Shown piece after piece: positions 21,585 through 30,056 of a stretch of 45,056 bases of DNA. Numbering within the stretch: position 1 is the first letter of the stretch; each line of letters opens with the position of its first letter. A program made the translations under genes and the position numbers. The notes under the pieces are model-generated. The model was not told the DNA's origin. It made no database searches and saw only the letters and a program-made list of their open reading frames with translations. This stretch comes from Spirochaetia bacterium (GTDB taxonomy: Bacteria; Spirochaetota; Spirochaetia; Treponematales; Breznakiellaceae), in NCBI GenBank assembly GCA_025997795.1, contig BNVB01000014.1, positions 1-45,056 on the forward strand, given 5' to 3'.

Positions 21585-22484
21585 TCACTTTGCTTTTACA
21601 AAAATTGTTTCCCCAGAGATTGTTTGTACTATGTTATCCCATTCATACACAAGATAGATCCATGCCGCCGCTTCTTCCCAGTCCCGGAGCAAAGTCCCCG
21701 AATCCCGGAGGGCCTGGAGGGCTTCGGGAAACACGCCGGCGGTATAGGCGCTGTTCCACCGGACATCTTCCCCGCGGACCCAGTCGCTGGGGGAATTCAC
21801 CGAATAAGCGGCGGGCCGCTTTTTTGCGGAAACAAGTTCCGGAAAAAGGATCGGTTTCCAGTATTGTTCAAATGTTTTTTGGCTGGCAAAGGAGGCTTTC
21901 CCGTTTGTGCCGGTACCGGCGGAAACGGTTTGCCCGGTCATCCATTCAACCAAAACGCCGATCCGTTCCCCGCGGTTCCGGAGTGCGGTCATTGCTTCAT
22001 CCCCGCCAAGGCGGGTGTCGAAGCGCCGTATGCGGCCTTTGGAAAGAGCCATGGTTTCCAACTTTAGTGGAAATCGGGTTTCCAATTTTAGTGGAAACCG
22101 GGTTTCCAGGGCACCGGGTATAAAGGAACATTCCCCCCCGGGGTTTTCCGTAATGGTTCCGTTTCCCGCCAGGTCCATGGTCATTTCATTCCAGCCCGAA
22201 ACACTTGTGGAAAGGAAGGTATACGAACGAGCATAGATCGTTCCATCCGCTTCACCGGCGGTAAAATAAAAACGGAGGGTTGGCCAATTGTCCAGAGTAA
22301 GGATAAAACCTTCACCGCCTTCCCGGTACTGTACCCGCTGTAAGGTCAAACCATCCGCCTTGTACCGTTCCAGTGTTTTTTCCGCAAAGGCCGATCTATC
22401 CAGCATTGTTCCGGATTTTTCCGCCAGGGCCGTACAAGCCCCCAGAAGAACGGCCAGGCACATAACAAAAAAACGGCGCTTCAT
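21585..22484 (-). CDS. Exported protein of unknown function in the TonB operon
   Basis: A 299-residue protein with a clear signal sequence (MKRRFFVMCLAVLLGACTALA). The LLGAC context might give a lipoprotein, or cleavage may occur after ALA. I recognise no family. The mature part is rich in aromatic and charged residues, with pieces such as TLDNWPTLRFYFTAGEADGT and AAAWIYLVYEWDNIVQTIS. The start at ATG 22484 overlaps the receptor stop codon, so it is coupled to it. Two and a half 24-bp palindromic units (22053-22110) are inserted in frame and read ETRFPLKL twice. Its position between receptor and motor suggests an accessory role in binding or processing the transported ligand. Confidence 0.7.
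   Translation of the reverse strand: MKRRFFVMCLAVLLGACTALAEKSGTMLDRSAFAEKTLERYKADGLTLQRVQYREGGEGFILTLDNWPTLRFYFTAGEADGTIYARSYTFLSTSVSGWNEMTMDLAGNGTITENPGGECSFIPGALETRFPLKLETRFPLKLETMALSKGRIRRFDTRLGGDEAMTALRNRGERIGVLVEWMTGQTVSAGTGTNGKASFASQKTFEQYWKPILFPELVSAKKRPAAYSVNSPSDWVRGEDVRWNSAYTAGVFPEALQALRDSGTLLRDWEEAAAWIYLVYEWDNIVQTISGETIFVKAK
22053..22110. repeat. 24-bp palindromic coding repeat, two full units plus a partial third
   Basis: Units at 22053-22076 and 22077-22100, then a 5' remnant to 22110. Each has arms GGTTTCCA and TGGAAA(C/T)C around ACTTTAG-like spacers. The coding strand is the opposite one from that at 241-288 and reads ETRFPLKL per unit. The two units differ at two positions, so they are not a very recent duplication. 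Confidence 0.85.
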
Positions 22485-24871
22485 CAGTAACTCCATTTAA
22501 GCCCAAAGGTGATAAGCGGAATGGGAAGATCATAACTTGCTATTTGAGACGGCGTTTCTTTGCCGGTATTTTCGTCAAAACCCATAGGACCAGAGGGGGT
22601 ATAAAACAGGGAAAGGAGATTTTCAAAATTAAAATAAATTTCCCGCATCACATGCCCCTTTTTATTCAGCCGGAAAATTGAAAGTTTTATATCCAGGGGC
22701 ATCACCGGCCCGGTCCGGCTGTGATCCGCATAGGCCTGTTCCCTGACATAGTAATGAAGCAGTGCATCATAGTATATGTTGGCGGTTTCCAAAAGAGGAA
22801 TACCGCTGGCCAGGCTGAACCGGGTAGTAAGCTGTACCGTGTTTACCGGTTTATAATTAAAGATTACATTGATGGTATGAAAACGGTGAAAACCAGGATA
22901 GTACCAGCCGCCTCTGTTTCTTTCAATTTCGTGAATACTTTGGGGATCCTGGTATCTGGCATTGATATATGAATATGAAATCCAGCCGTCCCAATAGCGG
23001 GCATTGAATTTTTGAATCATCGTATCAAAGCCCCAGATAAATCCCCGGCCGTCAAAGTAATAGTCTGTTTTATAACGGTCGCCCATTCCTATCCTTACCC
23101 TGTCGGTGTAGGAACGGCTAAAAACATATTTAACATAACCCTCCAGGGTAAAAGTATACCCGGGAAAATCAATTTTTGTTCCGCCCACGCTGGTCCAGGA
23201 ACGGTTCTGAATCTGTTCATACCCGCCAATGCCGCTGGAGGAGTTGATATTTTGGAGCAAACTGCTTACCGATGAAAAAAGCCCCGTGCCGATGGTAAAA
23301 CCCAGCGCTTCCAAAGGACCCTTGTCTTCCAGCACAGTAAAATCAAAGTTAATCCGGGGGTTTACCACCGGTATACCCCGGACAACAAAGTTTTCCCCCG
23401 CCAAAAGATAGTGATCTCCCCTTAGTCCCAATTCCAGGGCAAAGCGGCGGTTTTCCGGTTTGTATTCCAGGGCTGTATAGAGGGCAGAAGCAAGGCCGTG
23501 GTTTAACACATTGTTGTCGTAGGAAGTATCGGTTCGGGAAAAAGCCATTGTTCTGTCCCAGCGGCTGTACCGTTCCTCAATACCTGCAGATAATAAAAAC
23601 CCCCTGCCCATATCCCGGTCAAGATCAAAGCGGCCCTGAACATTAACTGTCCTGTCGGAAAGAAAACTGCTGCCCTGGATGGTGGTGGCGGGGGTTGTTT
23701 CCCGGTTTTCGCTGAACCACCCTGAGTTTAGATCGCTCTGGAGTAATCCCGCTCCCAGGCGGCCCTTTAAGAGAAGATTTGCCTGTGGACTGTAACTAAA
23801 ACCGGTACTGAGAAACCCTATTTTATTATTCCAGAAAAAATCTCCCCTGCTGGTTTTTTCGGCATCACTGTTATCGTAACGGATACCCACGCCATCGCCT
23901 CCAAAGTAACCGTTAAGGGAAAAGCGAAGATCCGTGGTGGCATCGTAGAAGGCGGAAAGAGCGCTGCTTCGTATGTAGGGCGGAACAGTAACATAGTTAA
24001 TAAGATCCAGGTTTTCATTATCCACCACGGTACTCAGTTTCTGCGCCGCCCAAATAAAAGGATCCCAGTAGGTAACTTTTCCCATTACAAGGGCGCCGCC
24101 TTTTTCTGTTACGGGAAATGACAGGGAAAGATTGGTAGCGCTGGTAGAAAGGGCCAGGCCGAATCCGGCGGTTTTGGTTTCCTTGGCATGTATGTCAAGC
24201 AGTCCCGAAATGGTATGGCCATACCGGGCGGAAAAAACCCCGTGGGAAAGCTGGGCGCTTTCTACCATCTTTGGATCAAAGATGGAAAAAGCTCCGCCCC
24301 AGTGGTAGGGCCGTTCCACATAAAAGCCGTCGAACACCGCCGTTATGTCGTCCGGATCCCCGCCCCGTATAGAAGGCATGGAGGCATAACTGCCCACATA
24401 ACCCACACCGGGAAGCAGTTTTACGGCGCTCATGACATCTTCAATAAAACCCGTTTCGGCACTGCGGGTAAGTTCCCGGCCGGAAATGGCCACACTCCTT
24501 CCACTGACAGTTTCGCTGGAACCGGGCCGCGGCGCTTCGATAACCAGTTCCCGTTCTTCCATAACACCTCCCAGACGGAGGGATGCGGTATACGAAACGG
24601 TTCCCGGCCGTACCTGAATGCGGCCCTGTTCATAACCGGGGTAGCTGACGCGGATGATTACCGGCCTGTTGTCGGGAACCGCAATACGTACCTTTCCTTC
24701 CGGGCCGCAGACCGTTTCTGATCCATCCCAGGAGGTGATCCGCGCCCCTTCCAGGGGGATCCCCAGGTCCGCGTCGAGTACGGTAATTTCGATGTCGGCA
24801 GCAAAGATACCCGCGGCGGCAAACAAACAAATGCAGAACCAGAGCCAGCTAAATTTGTGTTTTATTCCCAT
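22484..24871 (-). CDS. TonB-dependent outer-membrane receptor
   Basis: A 795-residue receptor: signal sequence (WLWFCICLFAAAGIFAAD), a carboxypeptidase-regulatory-like beta domain (EITVLDADLGIPLEGARI, about residues 25-100), a possible TonB-box region (ERELVIEAPRP), a plug with VMSAVKLLPGVGYVG, SIRGGDPDDITAVFDG and GGAFSIFDPKMVES, and a C-terminal 22-strand-like barrel ending in LPIPLITFGLKWSY, whose last residue is aromatic. ATG 24871 was chosen over a TTG three codons upstream. It heads the TonB operon. The ligand is unknown: neither vitamin nor siderophore signatures stand out, and the adjacent biotin transporter could be coincidence. Confidence 0.9.
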   Translation of the reverse strand: MGIKHKFSWLWFCICLFAAAGIFAADIEITVLDADLGIPLEGARITSWDGSETVCGPEGKVRIAVPDNRPVIIRVSYPGYEQGRIQVRPGTVSYTASLRLGGVMEERELVIEAPRPGSSETVSGRSVAISGRELTRSAETGFIEDVMSAVKLLPGVGYVGSYASMPSIRGGDPDDITAVFDGFYVERPYHWGGAFSIFDPKMVESAQLSHGVFSARYGHTISGLLDIHAKETKTAGFGLALSTSATNLSLSFPVTEKGGALVMGKVTYWDPFIWAAQKLSTVVDNENLDLINYVTVPPYIRSSALSAFYDATTDLRFSLNGYFGGDGVGIRYDNSDAEKTSRGDFFWNNKIGFLSTGFSYSPQANLLLKGRLGAGLLQSDLNSGWFSENRETTPATTIQGSSFLSDRTVNVQGRFDLDRDMGRGFLLSAGIEERYSRWDRTMAFSRTDTSYDNNVLNHGLASALYTALEYKPENRRFALELGLRGDHYLLAGENFVVRGIPVVNPRINFDFTVLEDKGPLEALGFTIGTGLFSSVSSLLQNINSSSGIGGYEQIQNRSWTSVGGTKIDFPGYTFTLEGYVKYVFSRSYTDRVRIGMGDRYKTDYYFDGRGFIWGFDTMIQKFNARYWDGWISYSYINARYQDPQSIHEIERNRGGWYYPGFHRFHTINVIFNYKPVNTVQLTTRFSLASGIPLLETANIYYDALLHYYVREQAYADHSRTGPVMPLDIKLSIFRLNKKGHVMREIYFNFENLLSLFYTPSGPMGFDENTGKETPSQIASYDLPIPLITFGLKWSY

Positions 24872-24912
24872 GCCATCCAACGGTTTATCTTCGGTTCATC
24901 TTTGATGGCTCC

Positions 24913-24918
24913 AGTATA
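24913..24918 (-). promoter_or_regulatory. Possible -10 box of the TonB operon
   Basis: TATACT on the minus strand, preceded by short AT-rich near-repeats (ATTTATATC and CTACAGTATAT types) and no good -35 box, lies about 40 bases before the receptor ATG. The 79-base gap holds nothing else recognisable. Confidence 0.35.
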
Positions 24919-24950
24919 GTACATTTATATCATTTATATCTACAGTATAT

Positions 24951-25676
24951 CTACAGTTCCAGTCCTCTTGCTTCCAGGGCCGACGCCGTTTCAAGCGCTG
25001 TCTCGATCATCCGTTCGGTAACCAGGGGAAGGATAACCATGGTCCGCCTAAAACCAGGTGAACCCCGGGACCGGGCGGCAAGGTTGGCGCTTTCCCACAG
25101 TTCAAAGAACCGGGGAAGAAAACCCAGCATCAACGCCAGAGCCAGGCTTAAGCGGGCTGTTTTGCGGCGGCTAAAAGGCCGGAGCAGGAACAGTTCAATT
25201 TTTTCCAGCGCCCCCCGGATTTCCGTCATGGTGGTGACCGCAAAAAAAAGGGAACCGGCAGCAAAGGAAATAAGAATTCCCCCGGCAAAACGGAGGGCGC
25301 TCAACAATCCCGCCGGATCAATCAGCTCCTTTGGATTGAGTAACATGATCGTAATCAATCCGGAATCAATTAAGCGGCCAAGGGGCGCAAAATTGATTCC
25401 TCTAAAAAGGGTAACAATCACCAGCAAAATCGCCAGGGGTCGGGAACCGGCAAAGAGTTCATGCGGACGGAGGCGAACGGAAAGGGCTCCGGCAAGGATC
25501 AGCGCCGCCGCAGATACGGATGCAGCTGGTCCCAGAAAGGGAGAAGCGGTGATAATAACAAGGAAGAGCAGTTTGACATCCGCCTGAAGGCGGTGAAGAA
25601 AACTGTTCCCCGCACGGTATGACCATGCGGTACGTCCGCTGCACCGCCCGCCAAAGGATTTTTTTAGGGAAGCCAT
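24951..25676 (-). CDS. bioN: ECF transporter T component (BioN/CbiQ type)
   Basis: A 241-residue membrane protein with about five hydrophobic segments and the cytoplasmic coupling helices of EcfT proteins: MTEIRGALEKIELFLLRPF and, near the end, LAARSRGSPGFRRTM, an A-R-G-type coupling motif. It links the substrate-binding S protein to the ATPase. It overlaps the ATPase gene by 13 bases and follows bioY-ATPase-T in one operon, so it should serve biotin uptake. Gene order and the adjacent BioY support the specific name over the generic EcfT. Confidence 0.8.
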   Translation of the reverse strand: MASLKKSFGGRCSGRTAWSYRAGNSFLHRLQADVKLLFLVIITASPFLGPAASVSAAALILAGALSVRLRPHELFAGSRPLAILLVIVTLFRGINFAPLGRLIDSGLITIMLLNPKELIDPAGLLSALRFAGGILISFAAGSLFFAVTTMTEIRGALEKIELFLLRPFSRRKTARLSLALALMLGFLPRFFELWESANLAARSRGSPGFRRTMVILPLVTERMIETALETASALEARGLEL

Positions 25677-26497
25677 GAACAGTCCTTTATGCTTGTATAA
25701 CTTTGCCGGGGGTCCCGCACACCGTATTCGTTTTGCAGACGGCCGAGTACTTCTTCGCTTGGTCCGTTGTCCCGGACCCGTCCGCGGTGGAGGATAAGGA
25801 GCCGGTCCGCCAGGGCCAGCACTTTTTCCAGTTCGTGGGTCAGGATCACCAGGGTCGTACCTTCCGCTTTAAGGGTTTTGATGATCGTTAATACCTGAAC
25901 AACTCCGGGCCAGTCCAGGTTGGCAAAGGGTTCGTCCATGATGATCGTTTCACAGCCCGATGCCAATACCCCCGCCAGGGCCAGGCGGCGTTTCTCCCCG
26001 CCGGAAAGCCGCCGGGGAGTCAGGTTTCGTTTTTCCCACAGGCCTGTTTTTTCCAGAGCTGCTTTTCCCCGGCGCCGGCTTTCTGTTTTATCCATTCCCA
26101 GGTTAAGAGGACCAAAGGCCGCATCCTGCTCCACGGTTTCTCCCACAAACTGGGCATCGGGATCCTGGAAAACAATACCCAGTTCCCGGCGGAACGTTTT
26201 TTCCCCCGAAGGTTTCAGCGCCCAGGCCAGATCGTTTCCCTTGTAACGTATGCTGCCGCCGGAAGCTTCCAAAAGACCCGCCATGATTCGCATAAGGATC
26301 GTTTTTCCCGATCCGTTTGATCCGGCAATAAGGAGACATTCGCCCCGGTGGATGTCGAGGTCTACTCCGTCCAGCGCCGCTGTACTGTCATCGGCCCTGC
26401 CGCCGGCTTTGCCGCCGCCGGATCCGGGAAATAGTTTGCAAAGGCCGCGAATAACAAAGAGCGGTTCAGGCGCCGTCTCTTTTGTTTCCCTATCCAT
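25664..26497 (-). CDS. bioM: ECF transporter ATP-binding protein (BioM/CbiO type)
   Basis: A 277-residue ABC ATPase. Walker A is AGSNGSGKTILM, the Q-loop VFQDPDAQFVGETVEQDAAFG is the form typical of CbiO/EcfA proteins, the signature is LSGGEKRRLALAG, Walker B is TIIMDEPFANLD, and the switch His is in VILTHELEK. It powers biotin import with BioY and the T component. A Gly/Lys-rich insert (GSGGGKAGGRADD) follows the first strand. It overlaps bioY by eight bases at its start. Only one ATPase gene is present, so it probably works as a homodimer. Confidence 0.87.
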   Translation of the reverse strand: MDRETKETAPEPLFVIRGLCKLFPGSGGGKAGGRADDSTAALDGVDLDIHRGECLLIAGSNGSGKTILMRIMAGLLEASGGSIRYKGNDLAWALKPSGEKTFRRELGIVFQDPDAQFVGETVEQDAAFGPLNLGMDKTESRRRGKAALEKTGLWEKRNLTPRRLSGGEKRRLALAGVLASGCETIIMDEPFANLDWPGVVQVLTIIKTLKAEGTTLVILTHELEKVLALADRLLILHRGRVRDNGPSEEVLGRLQNEYGVRDPRQSYTSIKDCSWLP

Positions 26498-27062
26498 CCA
26501 ACTCCGCCAGAACCCGGCGCAGCCTGGGAGCGGCGCTTACCGCCGCCGCGGCCTTGATAACATCTCCAATAAGGAACGGAAAAAAACCCATGGTAAACGC
26601 GGCAGTCCAGCTTCCGCTTATATGTTTAAGCCACAATACACCGGGCACATATATCACCAGGAAACCCGCCGCCGCGGCCAGAATAATTCTGGCAAGGCCG
26701 CCGGAGTTTCCCGCCGTGGTTTTTCCCGCAATAAACCCCGCGGTAAGGGCGGCTAACAGGTATCCAACAAGGAAACCCCCGGTGGGCCCGGCAAAGTGGG
26801 CAATTCCCCCGGCGGCTCCGGCAAAAACCGGCGCTCCCAGAGCCCCCGCGGCAAGGTACAGCGCCGCCGCCGCCCCACCCAGTCCCGGTCCCAGAACAAG
26901 TCCCGAGAGGACAATAAAAAAGTTTTGTAAAACTATCGGCACCGGCGAAAAGGGGAGGGGAACGGAAACAAAGGTTCCCCCGGCAATAAGCGCCGCAAAA
27001 AGGGCCGTCAGGGTTATCCTGGTGATAGCCCCGCGGTTGGATAGTTTTGCTGATTCAGTCAT
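26490..27062 (-). CDS. bioY: Biotin transporter BioY (ECF substrate-binding component)
   Basis: A 190-residue integral membrane protein with six predicted helices. It shows LFAALIAGGTFVSVPLPFSPVPIVLQNFFIVLSG and FAGPTGGFLVGYLLAALTAGFIAG-type segments (cited in parts), which are hallmarks of BioY, the high-affinity biotin binder. Length and the P-x-P-V-x-x-Q-x-F motif fit the family. The ATG follows AGGAG with six bases of spacing. It is the first gene of bioY-bioM-bioN. No BirA-type operator was recognised upstream. Its presence suggests that the organism takes biotin from its surroundings. Confidence 0.92.
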   Translation of the reverse strand: MTESAKLSNRGAITRITLTALFAALIAGGTFVSVPLPFSPVPIVLQNFFIVLSGLVLGPGLGGAAAALYLAAGALGAPVFAGAAGGIAHFAGPTGGFLVGYLLAALTAGFIAGKTTAGNSGGLARIILAAAAGFLVIYVPGVLWLKHISGSWTAAFTMGFFPFLIGDVIKAAAAVSAAPRLRRVLAELDG

Positions 27063-27150
27063 GTAATACTCCTGGCCGGAAGTGTAGCATCTTTTTGAAT
27101 AAAGGGGAATTAACGGTTCCGGGTTTCCGCCCGCGCCTGGGCTGTCTGTG

Positions 27151-27178
27151 TTGTCAAAGTTGTCAGAAATGGTATACT
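27151..27178 (+). promoter_or_regulatory. Promoter of the SIS gene, predicted leaderless start
   Basis: TTGTCA (27151-27156), 16 bases, TATACT (27173-27178), then only six bases before the ATG at 27185. Transcription should begin at or next to the start codon, and no Shine-Dalgarno sequence exists. Confidence 0.65.
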
Positions 27179-27184
27179 ACCATC

Positions 27185-27940
27185 ATGCTAAGAGACCAAT
27201 TTTTTAACCAGATAAACGATTATATCACCACAATTAAGGCGACCCAGGGACACAATATACGGAAGGCGGCGGAAACGGCGGCGGAAAAACTGGAAAAAGG
27301 CGGCATTATGTACGCCTTTGGTACCGGCCATTCCCATATCCTGGCGGAAGAACTCTATGCCCGGGCCGGCGGCCTTGTTCAGGTAAAGGCGGTGATGCCC
27401 CATGAACTTACCGTTGATCTGGACATGGATAAATCCACCCTTATGGAACGGACAGACGGCCTGGCGGAAGTTGTTTTTGCCACCCACAAAATGCGAAAGG
27501 ATGATGTACTGGTACTGGTGTCCAATTCGGGGCGGAACCCCGTGCCGGTTCAGATGGCTCTGGGGGCAAAAGCGCGGGGAATCGCTGCCATCGCCGTGAC
27601 CAACCTGACTCACAGTAAAAGCATCGCTTCCCGTGATAAAAGCGGAAAAAAACTCTACGAACTGTGCGATGTGGTCCTGGATACCTGCGGCCCCGTGGGA
27701 GATGCCTGTGTCCAGCCTGCGGGTAAAACCTGGAGTATCGCCCCGGTGTCCAATATCCTTGGAGGTATCATTGCCGAAGCCCTGGTCTGCGACATAGTGG
27801 AGATCATGCTGTCCCACGGGGTGGAACCGCCGGTGTATCAAAGCGCCAACCTGGACGGTAACGACGAGTATAACCGCCAGCTCCGGGAAAACCTTAAAGA
27901 ACGGTTCCCCGAACTGCGGGATATTTTTTCAACATTTTAG
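27185..27940 (+). CDS. SIS-domain protein, UPF0309 family (amino-sugar phosphate related)
   Basis: A 251-residue sugar-isomerase-fold protein. AFGTGHSHILAEELYARAGG carries the phosphate-sugar site with the conserved Gly-x-Gly/Ser, and VLVLVSNSGRNPVPVQMAL is the second loop. The length and N-terminal pattern match UPF0309 SIS proteins. A frame beginning at 27047 is overlap only. ATG 27185 lacks a ribosome-binding site and sits six bases after a -10 box. It is followed after five bases by nagA and further on by PTS genes, so it probably isomerises or cleaves a phosphorylated amino sugar from PTS uptake. The exact reaction is inference. Confidence 0.78.
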   Translation: MLRDQFFNQINDYITTIKATQGHNIRKAAETAAEKLEKGGIMYAFGTGHSHILAEELYARAGGLVQVKAVMPHELTVDLDMDKSTLMERTDGLAEVVFATHKMRKDDVLVLVSNSGRNPVPVQMALGAKARGIAAIAVTNLTHSKSIASRDKSGKKLYELCDVVLDTCGPVGDACVQPAGKTWSIAPVSNILGGIIAEALVCDIVEIMLSHGVEPPVYQSANLDGNDEYNRQLRENLKERFPELRDIFSTF

Positions 27941-27945
27941 GCCGT

Positions 27946-29187
27946 ATGAAGCAGATCATCTTTTCCAACGTAAAACTGGTGCTGCCGGATCGTCTTGTCC
28001 GGGGCAGTCTCCTGGTTAACGGGCCAGTTATCGCCGCCGTGTCGGAAGGACCCGGTATTCCGCCGGAATGGAATTCGCCGGGGCCGGGCGCTCCGTCAAA
28101 CGGGCCGGAACTGATTAACGGCGGCGGCCTGTACCTTTCGCCGGGTTTTATTGATATCCACAACCATGGAAGGCTTGGCTGTGATGTAATGGATGGTACG
28201 CCGGATGCCCTGGATACCATTGCCCGGGGTCAGGCGGAACACGGGGTTACGGCTTTTCTGGCGGGAACTTCCACGATCCCCTGGGAAAAAAGTCTCAAGG
28301 CCATTGGTCAAATTGCCGCCTATTGCCGGCGGGTTGGTGAATCCGGCGGAACCGGGGGCTTGCAAAAGGACTCCGCTTGCCGGGCCTGGTCCGGGGCCCG
28401 CTGTCTTGGCATTTATTCAGAGGGTGCTTTATTTTCCCAGGAAAAGCGGGGGGCCCATGATCCGGCTTACCTTAAAAGCGTCATTACTCCGGCGGATATT
28501 GATGCCCTCCTGGAGGCCGCCGGGGATACCCTAAAGGTGCTTTCCCTTTCGCCGGAACTGCCCGGCGCGCTGGAAGCCATAAGCCGTCTGGCAGGGCAGG
28601 GCATTGTAACTGCGGCGGCCCATACCAATGCCGCCTATGACGAAGCCCTGGCAGGAATAAATGCGGGTTTCACCCTTGCTACCCATACTTTTAATGCCAT
28701 GCGGGCCCTTTCCCACCAGGAACCGGGTATCCTTGGGGCGGTACTAAACGACAGCCGGGTAAGCTGCGAACTTATCGCCGATGGTATCCACCTTAATCCG
28801 GTAATCCTTTCCCTGGTTTATAAACTAAAAGGGCCGGACCATATCATTCTGATAAGCGATTCGGTATCCGCCAACGGTCTGCCCGACGGCCGCTATGAAA
28901 GTGAACGGAGAATAGTTATCGTTGACCGTGATTCTATCCGGCTGGAAGACGGCAGGCTTGCCGGGTCTACCCTGTCCCTGGACAGGGCAGTCCGCAATAT
29001 GATCCGCCTGGGCGGGGCCGGCCTTTGCCATGCGGTGCAGATGGCTTCCCTCAATCCGGCCCGGATATTGGGAGTGGACAAACACAAAGGGTCTATCGAA
29101 GCGGGAAAAGACGCGGATTTGCTCCTTTTTGACGAAAATATCGCCATAAAAAAGGTTTTTATTGGCGGAAATCCTTTTGAGGTATAA
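27946..29187 (+). CDS. nagA: N-acetylglucosamine-6-phosphate deacetylase
   Basis: A 413-residue amidohydrolase that removes the acetyl group from GlcNAc-6-phosphate. The metal-site motif GFIDIHNHG (His72 and His74), the acidic ligand in IYSEGALFSQEKRGAH, the His motifs AAHTNA and THTFNAM, the substrate loop DGIHLNP, and the catalytic Asp in LISDSVSANGLPDGRY are all in order. The length is slightly above the usual ~380 because of a Gly/Pro-rich insert near residue 40. It lies five bases after the SIS gene. With the PTS below it forms an amino-sugar utilisation path; the sugar could be GlcNAc or GalNAc. Confidence 0.92.
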   Translation: MKQIIFSNVKLVLPDRLVRGSLLVNGPVIAAVSEGPGIPPEWNSPGPGAPSNGPELINGGGLYLSPGFIDIHNHGRLGCDVMDGTPDALDTIARGQAEHGVTAFLAGTSTIPWEKSLKAIGQIAAYCRRVGESGGTGGLQKDSACRAWSGARCLGIYSEGALFSQEKRGAHDPAYLKSVITPADIDALLEAAGDTLKVLSLSPELPGALEAISRLAGQGIVTAAAHTNAAYDEALAGINAGFTLATHTFNAMRALSHQEPGILGAVLNDSRVSCELIADGIHLNPVILSLVYKLKGPDHIILISDSVSANGLPDGRYESERRIVIVDRDSIRLEDGRLAGSTLSLDRAVRNMIRLGGAGLCHAVQMASLNPARILGVDKHKGSIEAGKDADLLLFDENIAIKKVFIGGNPFEV

Positions 29188-29202
29188 AAAGACCGATTTT
29201 TA

Positions 29203-29230
29203 TTGACTTCCAGCCATAATATGTTATACT
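29203..29230 (+). promoter_or_regulatory. Promoter of the mannose-family PTS operon
   Basis: TTGACT (29203-29208), 16 bases, TATACT (29225-29230). It lies in the gap after nagA. A leader of about 45 bases with GGAGA before the IIC ATG follows, so this operon, unlike several others, has an ordinary ribosome-binding site. Confidence 0.7.
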
Positions 29231-29283
29231 GTTTTCAGCATTTTGGGCGTTGCCTGAAATTATTTTTTTGTAAGGAGAAGCAG

Positions 29284-30054
29284 ATGGATCCAGTATTACT
29301 AGCATTTTTACTGGCCCTGTTTACCGGTGTGAGCATTGTATTGTTCAGCCTTGGGGTAAACATCTGGGCGCCCCTGTTTTATGGCCTGGTCGCGGGTATC
29401 GTGTCAGGTAACATTGATTTGGGGTTAAGGGTTGGCGCAACCTGTGCTCTCTTGGGGCTGGGTTTCTACACTTACGGCGGGGCAACCATGCCGGATTACA
29501 GTATAGGGGCCATATTCGGCGTGTTTGTGGCAACCCAGGTAACCGCCAGCGGCGCATCCCTGGAGTCGGCCCTTGGGCAGGCAGCTACACTCGCTACTGC
29601 TGTTGCTCTGCTCATGTCCCTCTTTGACATTCTGGGCCGGGCTTCCACCACTTTTTTCCAGCACGGCGGCGACAATGCCCTGGCAAAAAGGAACCTTGCT
29701 TCCTTCCAGCGCTGGCACCTGGCGGGAACCATCCCCTGGGGTCTTTCCCGTGCGGTCCCGGTATTTATCGGAATGCTCTTTATTCAGCAGTATCAGCTTG
29801 TAGCAGATGCCATCGATAAAATCGCCTGGCTCCAGAGGGGTCTTGGCGTGGTCGGTTCGGCCCTGCCCGCAGTTGGGTTTGCCCTGCTCCTTTCCTACAT
29901 GGATATAGCCGTTTACTGGCCCTATATGCTGATAGGTTATGTACTTTTTGCCTACATGGGTGTTCCCACCGTTGGTCTTGCCATCATTGGCGTTGCCGCG
30001 GCCGGTCTCTATATGAAAGGTAAAAAAGAGCAGCTTGCCAAGGGAGGTAATTAA
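29284..30054 (+). CDS. PTS mannose-family IIC component
   Basis: A 256-residue membrane protein that forms the sugar channel of a mannose/fructose/sorbose-type phosphotransferase permease. It opens MDPVLLAFLLALFTGVSIVLFSLG and contains PLFYGLVAGIVSGNIDLGLRVGAT, typical of IIC-Man, with alternating hydrophobic segments throughout. ATG 29284 was chosen because GGAGA precedes it and the family begins there; the longer frame from 29203 covers the promoter. It is followed by IID, IIA and IIB, making a complete four-gene system. Confidence 0.88.
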   Translation: MDPVLLAFLLALFTGVSIVLFSLGVNIWAPLFYGLVAGIVSGNIDLGLRVGATCALLGLGFYTYGGATMPDYSIGAIFGVFVATQVTASGASLESALGQAATLATAVALLMSLFDILGRASTTFFQHGGDNALAKRNLASFQRWHLAGTIPWGLSRAVPVFIGMLFIQQYQLVADAIDKIAWLQRGLGVVGSALPAVGFALLLSYMDIAVYWPYMLIGYVLFAYMGVPTVGLAIIGVAAAGLYMKGKKEQLAKGGN

Positions 30055-30056
30055 TC

